64,000 nt of DNA from Aquificota bacterium. GTDB taxonomy: Bacteria; Aquificota; Aquificia; Aquificales; Aquificaceae. Below, piece after piece: positions 9,109 through 16,927 of the stretch (position 1 is its first letter; each line of letters starts with the position of its first letter). The DNA lies in assembly GCA_018771605.1 (NCBI GenBank), contig CP076324.1:248001-312000 (forward strand). The letters run 5' to 3'. Below the pieces are notes generated by a model that did no database searches, had not been told where the DNA came from, and worked only from the letters and a program-made list of their open reading frames with translations. The position numbers and the translations under genes were made by a program.

Positions 9109-9352
9109 AAAGGAGTTTAAACTAAGTAGAGAAGAGGCTAAAAGGTTTGTGGATTGCTTTTTTGAAGAATTGGTAAACATGATAATAGAAAATGGAAGAG
9201 TAGAGCTAAGAGGCTTTGGTGTTTTTAAGCTAAAGAGTCTTAGCGGTAGGTTTATAAAGAATCCAAAGACGGGCATTGAGATGTATGTGGAGGAAAGACA
9301 TAGCATAAGCTTTAAGCCTTCAAGCTTGTTTAAGAAAAATGAGAAAGGTTGA
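9077..9352 (+). CDS. HU/IHF-family DNA-binding protein
   Basis: A 91-residue protein of HU/IHF length. The N-terminal helices (KRADLIESLRKEFKLSREEAKRFVD) are followed by the family core VELRGFGVFKLKSL and the DNA-arm signature GRFIKNPKTGIEM. Such dimers bend DNA and compact the nucleoid. The frame is open from 9062, but ATG 9077 is preferred: GGAGG at 9066-9070 lies six bases before it. It starts inside lptA and its end overlaps the next gene by 14 bp. Whether it acts as HU or as an IHF subunit cannot be told. Confidence 0.9.
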   Translation: MKRADLIESLRKEFKLSREEAKRFVDCFFEELVNMIIENGRVELRGFGVFKLKSLSGRFIKNPKTGIEMYVEERHSISFKPSSLFKKNEKG

Positions 9353-10379
9353 TGTGCTTATTGTAGGTGGTGGCCCTGCGGGTTCTACCTGCGCCTATGA
9401 GCTTTCAAAGAGGGGTCTTAGTGTAATCTTTGTGGATATAAAGAAGAAAATAGGCACGCCGGTGCAGTGTGCCGAGTTTGTTCCCATACAGCTATACCAC
9501 CAGTTTAAAGACTTCTTTCCAGAGGAAGCCATAGCCCAAAGGGTGGAAAATATGGTGCATTTTACACCTTGGGGTGAGGTGGTCAGTATGTGGTCGGAGG
9601 GTTTTGTTTTAAACAGGGAGGTCTTTGATTACCATATAGCCAAGCTTGCCAAAGAAGAGGGTGCCGAATGCTTACTTAGGACACAGTTCCTAAGCTTTGA
9701 GGATGGAAAGGTTTGGCTTGAGAATATAGATAATAGGGAGAGGTTTTGCGTAAAGGCAGATGTGGTGGTGGGTGCGGACGGACCAAGGTCCAAGGTGGCA
9801 AGGCTTACAGGAAAGGGAATAGAAAACTTTCTTACCACGGCGCAAGCCACCATGCCCTTAAAAGAGCAAATAAAAGACCTTTTGATATACTTCAGAGATT
9901 ACATACCCGGTGGCTACGGATGGGTCTTCCCAAAGGGAGAGGTGGCCAACGTAGGCGTTGGCATAGACCCTTCCTATCCTATAAACGTAATGGAGAGCTT
10001 AAGGAGGTTTATAACAGAGGTGTATAAAGAAGGTATTGTGGAAGAAAGAATAGTTAAAAGGACTGGTGGTTGGATACCTGCCGATGGTCTTTTGCCCTTG
10101 GTGAGGGGAAGGGTGGTCCTTGTAGGAGATGCGGGTGGCTTTTGCCATCCTATAACCGGTGCGGGCATAGCCAATGCAGTCCTATCTGGTAGTATGGCTG
10201 GTAAATACATAGCGGAAGGAAACCTTGAAGAATACCAAGAGGAGGCAGAAGACACCTTTGGAAGCGTGCTATGGAGAGCATCGGAAAAGAGGAAAAAACA
10301 TATGAAGAGTTGGGATAATTTGAGAAATATAATACCAAAGACATGGATAGCCTTTGAGGAGTATTGGCGTATAATTTAA
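9339..10379 (+). CDS. Geranylgeranyl-reductase-family FAD oxidoreductase
   Basis: A 346-residue flavoprotein. The N-terminus has the FAD-binding GxGxxG fold (DVLIVGGGPAGSTCAYELSKRG) and CAEFVP. A second FAD motif is VVGADGPRSKVARL near residue 145, and a third is GRVVLVGDAGGFCHPITGAGIANA near 260. This pattern fits the geranylgeranyl reductase family, which saturates isoprenoid chains of lipids or quinones. Here it might reduce the menaquinone side chain, but the substrate is not shown by the sequence. It ends just before the encapsulin gene, whose promoter-like TATAAT lies within its last codons. Confidence 0.85.
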   Translation: MRKVDVLIVGGGPAGSTCAYELSKRGLSVIFVDIKKKIGTPVQCAEFVPIQLYHQFKDFFPEEAIAQRVENMVHFTPWGEVVSMWSEGFVLNREVFDYHIAKLAKEEGAECLLRTQFLSFEDGKVWLENIDNRERFCVKADVVVGADGPRSKVARLTGKGIENFLTTAQATMPLKEQIKDLLIYFRDYIPGGYGWVFPKGEVANVGVGIDPSYPINVMESLRRFITEVYKEGIVEERIVKRTGGWIPADGLLPLVRGRVVLVGDAGGFCHPITGAGIANAVLSGSMAGKYIAEGNLEEYQEEAEDTFGSVLWRASEKRKKHMKSWDNLRNIIPKTWIAFEEYWRII

Positions 10380-10390
10380 CTTCAGGAGGT
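10370..10390 (+). promoter_or_regulatory. -10 box and strong ribosome binding site of the encapsulin gene
   Basis: A perfect TATAAT (10370-10375) lies over the stop of the upstream flavoprotein. AGGAGGT (10384-10390) follows, six bases before the ATG at 10397. No clear -35 hexamer is seen at 17 bp. This suggests the encapsulin-VWA pair can be transcribed on its own. Confidence 0.5.
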
Positions 10391-10396
10391 GGAAAA

Positions 10397-11245
10397 ATGG
10401 ACTTTTTAGGAAAAGAACAATCACCCTTAACCTTTGAGGAGTGGAACCAGCTTGAGAAGGCTATAATTGAGGTTGCAAAAAAGACGCTTGTGTGTAGAAG
10501 GTTTATGCCTGTGGTTGGCCCCATAGGTGTGGGCCATCAGGTGATATCTTATGATGTATACCTTGGTGTGGAGCCGGGTGTATGTGAAGTAAGGCCTGGG
10601 GAGGAAAGCGAACATTGTGAGCCTGTAAGGACCGGAAAGAGAAGGCATATAGTCCTTCCAACCATATACAAGCCCTTTAGCATAAGCTGGAGGGACTTAG
10701 AATACTACAGGCAGTTCAACCTTCCCATAGATACATCTCAAGCTTCTGCGGCAGCCTTTGCCACAGCGGTGGCGGAGGACACTCTCATAATCCATGGAAA
10801 TCCAAAACTGGAGATAGAGGGCCTTTTGACGGTGGAAGGAAGGCAAACCATGTCCATGAGCGATTGGGATGTGCTTGGTAATGCCTTTAACGATATATCT
10901 CTTGGTATAGCCAAGCTTTCAGAAAAGGGCTTTTATGGAGACTACTACCTTATACTAAACCCAAAGGACTACTTTAAGCTAAACAGGGTATATCACAACA
11001 CAGGCCTTTTGGAGATTGAACAGATAAGAAAGCTTGTAAAGGATATATACTACACGCCCATAATGCCAGAATCAAAGGCATTGCTTATATCGGCAGGACC
11101 ACAGAATATGGACATAGTCATAGGCTTGGACTTTAGCCTTGCCTATGTGGAATCTACCAACATGGTGCATCACTTTAGGGTTATGGAGATAGTAGCACCA
11201 AGGATAAAAAGGCCTGGGGCCATACTGGTGATAGGAGAAAAGTGA
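10397..11245 (+). CDS. Family 1 encapsulin shell protein (HK97 fold)
   Basis: A 282-residue protein matching the encapsulin/linocin M18 family. The N-terminus MDFLGKEQSPLTFEEWNQLE parallels the Thermotoga shell protein (MEFL..PLT..W), followed by RRFMPVVGPIGVGHQ. Mid-protein AEDTLIIHGNPKLEIEGLLT corresponds to the conserved E-loop to P-domain region, and the C-terminus ends VEIVAP-type (MEIVAPRIKRPGAILVI). These proteins self-assemble into hollow icosahedral compartments that hold a cargo enzyme. ATG 10397 is chosen for its AGGAGGT site; the open frame begins earlier. No ferritin-like, hemerythrin or DyP peroxidase cargo gene is nearby. Its stop overlaps the VWA gene start (GTGA), so the two are coupled. 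Confidence 0.92.
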   Translation: MDFLGKEQSPLTFEEWNQLEKAIIEVAKKTLVCRRFMPVVGPIGVGHQVISYDVYLGVEPGVCEVRPGEESEHCEPVRTGKRRHIVLPTIYKPFSISWRDLEYYRQFNLPIDTSQASAAAFATAVAEDTLIIHGNPKLEIEGLLTVEGRQTMSMSDWDVLGNAFNDISLGIAKLSEKGFYGDYYLILNPKDYFKLNRVYHNTGLLEIEQIRKLVKDIYYTPIMPESKALLISAGPQNMDIVIGLDFSLAYVESTNMVHHFRVMEIVAPRIKRPGAILVIGEK

Positions 11246-13089
11246 AGGAAAAGTGGAAGGTAATAGAAAGGCTACTTTCTGAAGAGTATGATATTGAGGT
11301 CCAGGGGAGTTATGAGGGGTGGGGTGCGGGCTACGACCCTAAGTTTTTACCCCTTACAGAGATGTGGGCAAAGGGAGAGGTGGAGGATGTGCCAGAGGTA
11401 GTAAAAAGGCCTGCGGGGGTGGTCTTTCACATACAAGAGCTTTCAAAAAAATCGGAAGAGGAGGCCATAAACACCATAAGGCATGAGATTGAATACCTCT
11501 TTTCCACAGACCTTTACCTGTGGAGGCTTGGCCAGAGAGAGTTTTACAAGTTTGGCTTTACCCCCACCTCCTTCCTTGTGCTTTACTCTGTGCTTGAGTC
11601 CATAAAAACAGACTCAAGGATAATAAACGGCCATCCTCAAAGCTATTCAACAATCATAAAAAACTACGAAGATATTCTAAAGGAGATAGACACATACTAT
11701 CCACACCATAATTTTTCCCTTAGCCTTTTGAAGTCATGGCTTGGAAAGGAGGCCATTCCCAAAGATACAGAAAGGACACTCTATGAATACTTAAACTCAA
11801 AAAACAGAGAGGCCTACGACATACTCATGGAAGACCTGCTTGGAAAGTATATAGCCCATATAGAAAAGGCGCAAGAGATAAACTACATAGACCTCCTTTT
11901 GGATGAGGCAAGAGGAAAGGTAAGAAAGGATACCCACAAAGGAAGGATAATGACAGACCTCCTTAAAAAGCTTCCGGAGGCTCTGCAAGAGGTAATAACA
12001 GAATACAAGGATAAAAGGGCCATAGATATACCAGAAATTGAAAGAAAGGAGATTTTAAAGAGCCTAAGGAACATGCCCGACTGGATGAGGGACTACCTAA
12101 GGCAGATGTCTTACATAGATATGATAGAGAGGGATGTGGAGCTTATAAGGCACTTTTTACCAAAGACCTTGGAGGTAGATATAGAGCATAGGGGATTTCT
12201 TAGCTTTTTGATAAAGGGATGGGAGGAGCAAGGTAGTTCTGCCTCCAGCGGTTTGAGCCTTGGGGGAAGGTCTGGAGAAAAATCTCAAGAGGACAGACTG
12301 TATGAAAAAGCCTACGGAATGAACAAGGAGGAGTTTAAGGCCTACAGGAGGATGATCTCAAACATACTGCCCTATGTGGAGGCACTAAAGAGAAAGCTTA
12401 AAAAACTCATGCCAGAAGAGGAGGAAGGCTGGTCTGGAAAATACTTTTATGGAAGGAGGCTTAACAACAAGGCCCTTAGCGTGGAGGCTTCCATAGGAAG
12501 GGGGAGGATGTACATGAGAAGGGAAGAAAGCATAAGAAAGGAGATAGCCTTTAAGCTTCTCATAGATATATCCACATCCATGAAAAGGGAGGATAAAATA
12601 CAAAAGGCCATAGAGGCACTTCTTTTGTTCTCCGAGGTAATAAGCACTTTAAAGATGCCCTTTTCCATAGATGTGTTTAGCGACAGAGTATTTAGATTAA
12701 AGGAGTTTCATGAGGATTATAAGGTAGTAAAGTGGAGGATTTTGGAGCTTTTTAACATGCTTGGTGGTGGAACAAACTTTGAAAAGGCTTTACTTTATGC
12801 ACATGAAGATATTCAAGTATTTTGCGCCAAAAACCATATGAAAGGCTGTATGCTTGTCTTCTCCGATGGCGAGCCTACAAGGGGCCTAAGAGGCCAAGAG
12901 CTAAAAAGCCTCATAAACCAGATAAAATCCCTAACACCCATCATAGGCATAGGCGTTGGCTTGGAAAAAAATTATGTGGACTATTACTTTGAAAGTACAG
13001 GCATAAAGATAAAAGATGTATCCGAGCTTACATTGACCTTCACAAGGATAATAGAAAATCAGGCAAGGAGGCTTCTGGCCTTTCAATAA
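11242..13089 (+). CDS. Large VWA-domain protein coupled to encapsulin
   Basis: A 615-residue protein. The C-terminal 200 residues form a von Willebrand A domain with a complete metal-ion-dependent adhesion site: DISTS (Asp at residue 442), GGGTNF and FSDGEPT. The N-terminal 330 residues are helical and charged and contain IRHEIEYLFSTD, an HE motif reminiscent of metal sites but not a clear protease signature. Between them, near residue 335, is a flexible Ser/Gly stretch (SSASSGLSLGGRSG). It starts at GTG within the encapsulin stop, so translation is coupled. VWA proteins often work with AAA+ ATPases in metal insertion or complex assembly. Its role, and whether it is cargo, are unknown. Confidence 0.8.
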   Translation: MKEKWKVIERLLSEEYDIEVQGSYEGWGAGYDPKFLPLTEMWAKGEVEDVPEVVKRPAGVVFHIQELSKKSEEEAINTIRHEIEYLFSTDLYLWRLGQREFYKFGFTPTSFLVLYSVLESIKTDSRIINGHPQSYSTIIKNYEDILKEIDTYYPHHNFSLSLLKSWLGKEAIPKDTERTLYEYLNSKNREAYDILMEDLLGKYIAHIEKAQEINYIDLLLDEARGKVRKDTHKGRIMTDLLKKLPEALQEVITEYKDKRAIDIPEIERKEILKSLRNMPDWMRDYLRQMSYIDMIERDVELIRHFLPKTLEVDIEHRGFLSFLIKGWEEQGSSASSGLSLGGRSGEKSQEDRLYEKAYGMNKEEFKAYRRMISNILPYVEALKRKLKKLMPEEEEGWSGKYFYGRRLNNKALSVEASIGRGRMYMRREESIRKEIAFKLLIDISTSMKREDKIQKAIEALLLFSEVISTLKMPFSIDVFSDRVFRLKEFHEDYKVVKWRILELFNMLGGGTNFEKALLYAHEDIQVFCAKNHMKGCMLVFSDGEPTRGLRGQELKSLINQIKSLTPIIGIGVGLEKNYVDYYFESTGIKIKDVSELTLTFTRIIENQARRLLAFQ

Positions 13090-13399
13090 GAAGGCTTATG
13101 TTCTCTTCCGGCTTTTCCACCAAAAAGCTGTATTGGGTTTGAGGGGGATATTTTTTTGCCTCATAAAAGAACTCATCCCCTTGGGACCTTTGGCCGAGGG
13201 CATAGTTTATAAGAGCCAAAAGTATATACTTCTCTTGACAGTCTTGTGCCAACATCAACCATTTGGTAGCCTCCAAGTATTTAAACTCTGTTATATACCT
13301 CATGCCTATGTAAAGTGGTTCACTGTTTTTTAAAAAGTCTTCCTTTTTAAGCCTTTTACCCTCTTTGTCCACTATCCTTATCCTAAACCTGACCCTCAT
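13040..13399 (-). CDS. Hypothetical protein, convergent to the VWA gene
   Basis: A 119-residue protein I do not recognise. It begins MRVRFRIRIVDKEGKRLKKE and has a central helical part (YIGMRYITEFKYLEATKWLM, ILLALINYALGQRSQGDEFF) that could be a short helical-repeat pair. The C-terminus is LPDFLLSL. The last 50 bp overlap the 3' end of the VWA gene on the opposite strand. ATG 13399 is chosen; a GTG lies one codon earlier. No upstream partner on the same strand is close, so it is probably a single-gene transcript. Confidence 0.6.
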   Translation of the reverse strand: MRVRFRIRIVDKEGKRLKKEDFLKNSEPLYIGMRYITEFKYLEATKWLMLAQDCQEKYILLALINYALGQRSQGDEFFYEAKKYPPQTQYSFLVEKPEENISLLIERPEASLPDFLLSL

Positions 13400-13450
13400 C
13401 ACCCAAACCCATCATGGAGTAAACATAAACATGTTTTTAAATTAAAGCAC

Positions 13451-13663
13451 ATGAGGACTTATTTCAAGGAAGAACTAAAGGAAAGGAATATAATATTGGC
13501 AAGGTCTGGAGAAACTCCAGAGAAGATAGAGATAGACCAAGATGAGATAAAGGTTTATGCTAAGGATGAGGTTTATCATATACCCGTAGAGTCTTTAAGA
13601 GGCAAGGCTATAATGGATAGGTTAAACTACAAGGGAGAACTCACACAGGAGATATATATTTAA
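13451..13663 (+). CDS. Small hypothetical protein upstream of bioB
   Basis: A 70-residue, charged protein (MRTYFKEELKERNIILARSG...) with an alternating pattern in EKIEIDQDEIKVYAKDEVYHIPVE that suggests a small beta sheet. No known domain is recognised and no signal peptide is present. It lies 28 bp upstream of bioB on the same strand and is divergent from the gene at 13040-13399 (51 bp between starts). It may be co-transcribed with bioB, but no link to biotin is evident. Confidence 0.55.
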   Translation: MRTYFKEELKERNIILARSGETPEKIEIDQDEIKVYAKDEVYHIPVESLRGKAIMDRLNYKGELTQEIYI

Positions 13664-13691
13664 AACATTAAACTGAGCTAAGGAGGTTTTT

Positions 13692-14690
13692 ATGGATAAG
13701 TGGGAAGCTTTTCTCTTTGATGTGGCAGAAAAGGCCATAAACTACCAAAGGCTTTCAAAGGAAGAGGCTTTAAATATATTGAGATTGCCCGACGAGTATA
13801 TAGCCCTCATGGTCTACTTAGCGCAGAAGGTAAAAAACCATTTCCATCCACCAGATAAGATAGAGTTCTGTTCCATAATAAACGCCAAAAGCGGTGCCTG
13901 TTCGGAGGACTGTAAATTCTGCGCCCAGTCTAAGTTTTATAAGACTCCCATAAACGTGTATAACCTTGTGCCAAAGGATGAGATAGTAGAAGGTGCTTAC
14001 AGAGGTGTGGAGTTTGGAGCAAACCGATATTGTGTGGTCCTAAGCGGGAGGGCTGCCACAAAGGAAGAGGTAGAAAGAATATGCGAAGGTGTTAGTGAGA
14101 TAAAGAAGGAAGGCCTTCCTATAAATGTGTGCGTTTCTGCCGGGACTCTTGATGAGGAGTCTTTAAGAAAGCTAAGAGAGGCTGGCGTAAAGCGTGTGAA
14201 CCATAACCTTGAAGCATCAGAAAACTTCTTTCCAAAGATAGTTACCACTCACTCTTGGAGAGAAAGGTATGAGACAATAAAAAGGATAAAGGCTGTGGGC
14301 CTTTCCACCTGTTGTGGTGGCATATTCGGTATGGGAGAAAGCTATGAAGACAGGGTGGACCTTGCCCTAACTTACAGAGACCTTGAAGTGGACTCCATAC
14401 CCCTTAACTTCCTTATGCCCATTGAAGGCACACCACTACAGAATGCACCCGGCATATCACCCATAGAGGCACTAAAGGTTATAGCCATGTTTAGGTTTAC
14501 AAACCCAAAGGCGGAGCTAAGGCTGTGCGGTGGTAGAGAACAAAACCTCAGAGATTTTCACGGTATGGCTGTGCTTATGACCAACGCCATGATGGTAGGA
14601 GGATATCTCACCAGAGCAGGTAGGGATATAAAGAAGGATTACCAGCTTTTGAAAGACCTCAATTTTGAAAGGTTGGTTAGTGTGGAATAG
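13692..14690 (+). CDS. bioB: Biotin synthase
   Basis: A 332-residue radical SAM enzyme that inserts sulfur into dethiobiotin. The radical SAM cysteine motif is CSEDCKFCAQS near residue 74, and the family segments VNHNLEAS, HSWRERYETIKRIK and LCGGREQNLRD are all present; the last includes residues near the auxiliary [2Fe-2S] cluster. An AAGGAGG site precedes the ATG at 13692. No other bio genes are in the window. It is followed by the 700-bp non-coding repeat block. Confidence 0.96.
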   Translation: MDKWEAFLFDVAEKAINYQRLSKEEALNILRLPDEYIALMVYLAQKVKNHFHPPDKIEFCSIINAKSGACSEDCKFCAQSKFYKTPINVYNLVPKDEIVEGAYRGVEFGANRYCVVLSGRAATKEEVERICEGVSEIKKEGLPINVCVSAGTLDEESLRKLREAGVKRVNHNLEASENFFPKIVTTHSWRERYETIKRIKAVGLSTCCGGIFGMGESYEDRVDLALTYRDLEVDSIPLNFLMPIEGTPLQNAPGISPIEALKVIAMFRFTNPKAELRLCGGREQNLRDFHGMAVLMTNAMMVGGYLTRAGRDIKKDYQLLKDLNFERLVSVE

Positions 14691-15388
14691 GTGTGAAATT
14701 CCTTGTAGAAAAATTACGGGAAAAGCCATACTTAGGAATGGTATGTGAAATTCTCCCGTAGGGTGTGTAATTCCTGTGAAATTTGACCCCCTCAACCTGT
14801 GAAATTTGAAAACAAAAAATTATGGAAAAAGCTATACTTAGGTAAATCTACCCCCTTAAATTTGAGTCTGGTGTTATAAAATGCATATTCTTCTTCTATA
14901 TATTTAGCTTCCTTAATAAAAAAAGAAAATATAGAAGAAGATAATAGGACCCCCAGAATTTCACACCCCTTTGGGAAATCCTTGAAAATCAAGCACTTGC
15001 GGAAAAAGAATTTCACATCCCATTTCAAAAGCTTGATATTCCTTGTTTTTGTGTATTGAGAGAAGCCTTGATAATCAAGCACTTCAGAAGAATTTCACAA
15101 TTTCACACCCATAATCCTAAATACGGGTTTTTCCGAACTTTTTTGAAGTTGATGTGTGTAAAATTTTTATGGAAAACGCCATATTTAGAAATAGGGTGTG
15201 AAATTCTTCCACAAGGTGTGAAATTCTTTTATGATTTAAATCATATTTCAAGATGGCAATTTATTGCCTGCTTCAAATAATTATGAAAAACATATGCCAA
15301 GTGAAAATTAATCAAACCAGGTCTTACCACTTGTCTTTGAAAAAGATAAATGAGACAAATAAGGAAGGATGACTTTCTTACCCAGCTA
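14691..15388. repeat. 698-bp non-coding block rich in TGTGAAATT repeats in both orientations
   Basis: No credible gene lies between the converging bioB and comM genes. The 9-mer TGTGAAATT occurs on the plus strand at 14692, 14744, 14775, 14798, 15197 and 15217, and its reverse complement at 14957, 15009, 15091 and 15099. A longer degenerate unit (ATGGAAAA.GCCATA.TTAG) recurs near 14715, 14821 and 15168. Another unit (CCTTGAnAATCAAGCACTT) occurs at 14980 and 15066. Plus-orientation copies flank a minus-orientation group, with a 13-bp hairpin (14889-14941) between the first two groups. From about 15230 to 15388 the sequence is plain A/T-rich spacer. Confidence 0.85.
14889..14941. repeat. Inverted repeat, 13-bp arms
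   Basis: TCTTCTTCTATAT (14889-14901) is exactly complementary to ATATAGAAGAAGA (14929-14941) with a 27-bp A/T-rich loop. It lies between the first group of TGTGAAATT repeats and the inverted group. It is too long-looped for a typical terminator and has no G/C-rich stem; it looks like part of the repeat structure. Confidence 0.8.
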
Positions 15389-16915
15389 TTACAATGTGGG
15401 CGTCTTTTCCTTTATTCTAAACTGTAGCGCCTCTGCAATATGATGGCTTGCTATCTTTTCTTCGCCTTCAAGGTCTGCTATGGTCCTTGAGACCTTTAAG
15501 ACCTTCATGTAGCCCCTACCGGTTAAATTCAATCTATCAAGGGCGCCTTTCAATAAGCTATGAGCTTCCTGCGTCATCACACAATACTTTTTCACCTCTT
15601 CGTTAGTCATGCGTGAGTTATACTTGGTTTTGCTGTTTTTGAACCTTTCCCTTTGAATATCCACAGCCCTTATAACCCTCTCCCTTATCTGCGCCGAAGT
15701 TTCTCCCGAGTTCATACTAAGAAGCTCCTCCTTTTCCACCGGGTTTACCCACACCCTTAGGTCTATCCTATCCATTATGGGCCCAGATATCTTGGATTGA
15801 TAGGCCCTTAGTTGCACGGGGGTGCATGTGCAGGCCTTATATGGATTCCCGTAGTTTCCGCAGGCGCATGGGTTCATTGCCACCACAAGCAAAAACTCCG
15901 AAGGAAAGCTTATCCTTCCCCCAACCCTTGAAACAGTAACCCTCCCATCCTCTAAGGGCTGTCTTAAAGATTCTATTGCCTTTCTGCTAAACTCTGGGAA
16001 CTCATCAAGGAAAAGAACACCCCTATGGGCTAAGGAGATCTCCCCCGGCTGTGGTGTGGTGCCACCTCCCACAAGGGCGGACTCTGAGGCGTTGGTAAGT
16101 GGATTTCTAAAGGGCCTTCTGGTTATTATGGGAGTCTTCTCATCCAAAAGGCCTGCCACGCTGTATATGCGTGTTATCTCTATAGCCTCTTCAAAGGTCA
16201 AGGGTGGCATTATGGTTATGAGCCTTTTGGCAAGCATACTCTTGCCAGCTCCCGGAGGTCCAATTAGCATAACAGGATGAAAGCCAGCTGCCGATATCTC
16301 CATTGCCCTTTTTGCCTGATGCTGTCCATAGACCTCGCTAAAATCCACATCAAAGCTTTCAAAGTTTGAAAATATCTCTTGAAGGTCCACCCTTACTGGC
16401 TCTTTTTTTATATTACCCACTAAAAAATCCACCACATCTTTTAAAGATTCAAAGCCATAAACTTCCACACCTTCCACAATGCCAGCTTCCTTCGCGTTCC
16501 TCATTGGCACTATAAAACGCCTATAGCCCAGCTTTTTCAAGGATAAAACCACCGGCAAAACTCCCTTTACAGGGTTTATCTTCCCATCAAGGGAAAGCTC
16601 GCCCATGACAACATAATCCTCTGGAAAATCCAAGCCTGTAGAAAGCCTTATGATGCCAAGGGCCATGGGAAGGTCGTAGAAGGTGCCTTGCTTTTTAAGG
16701 TGAGAAGGAGAGAGGTTTACCGTTATCCTTTTTACAGGAAGCTGAAAGCCTGTGTTCTTTAGGGCTGACCTTACTCTGTCCTTTGCTTCGTTTATGGCCT
16801 TGTCTGGAAGGCCCACGATAGAAAACTGGGGAAGCCCGTTGGATATGTCTACCTCCACATCCACCTCAAACCCCTCTATCCCCAAAACCCCACCGCTTTT
16901 TATCCTACAGAACAT
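15389..16915 (-). CDS. comM: ComM/YifB-family AAA+ ATPase (Mg chelatase-like)
   Basis: A 508-residue protein of the YifB/ComM family. An N-terminal subdomain (SIVGLPDKAINEAKDRVRSA) is followed by an AAA+ module with Walker A GPPGAGKSMLAKRL, Walker B VLFLDEFPEF and the zinc-type cluster NPCACGNYGNPYKACTC. ComM is a hexameric helicase that drives branch migration when transformed DNA recombines. The family is widespread, so natural competence here is an inference only. It lies 12 bp downstream of mqnC and may be co-transcribed. Confidence 0.93.
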   Translation of the reverse strand: MFCRIKSGGVLGIEGFEVDVEVDISNGLPQFSIVGLPDKAINEAKDRVRSALKNTGFQLPVKRITVNLSPSHLKKQGTFYDLPMALGIIRLSTGLDFPEDYVVMGELSLDGKINPVKGVLPVVLSLKKLGYRRFIVPMRNAKEAGIVEGVEVYGFESLKDVVDFLVGNIKKEPVRVDLQEIFSNFESFDVDFSEVYGQHQAKRAMEISAAGFHPVMLIGPPGAGKSMLAKRLITIMPPLTFEEAIEITRIYSVAGLLDEKTPIITRRPFRNPLTNASESALVGGGTTPQPGEISLAHRGVLFLDEFPEFSRKAIESLRQPLEDGRVTVSRVGGRISFPSEFLLVVAMNPCACGNYGNPYKACTCTPVQLRAYQSKISGPIMDRIDLRVWVNPVEKEELLSMNSGETSAQIRERVIRAVDIQRERFKNSKTKYNSRMTNEEVKKYCVMTQEAHSLLKGALDRLNLTGRGYMKVLKVSRTIADLEGEEKIASHHIAEALQFRIKEKTPTL

Positions 16916-16927
16916 AGGAAAATTATA

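Noticed and set aside
13040-13399. C-terminal LPDFLLSL of the convergent protein as an encapsulin loading peptide
   Set aside because: It only loosely resembles known loading peptides, lacks the Gly-Ser core, and the gene is on the opposite strand. Kept as an unknown protein.
14691-15230. CRISPR array
   Set aside because: Repeats are short (9 bp), irregularly spaced and in both orientations; no cas genes are present.
14792-15280. Small ORFs inside the TGTGAAATT repeat block
   Set aside because: Their products only translate the repeats, lack ribosome binding sites and resemble no protein.
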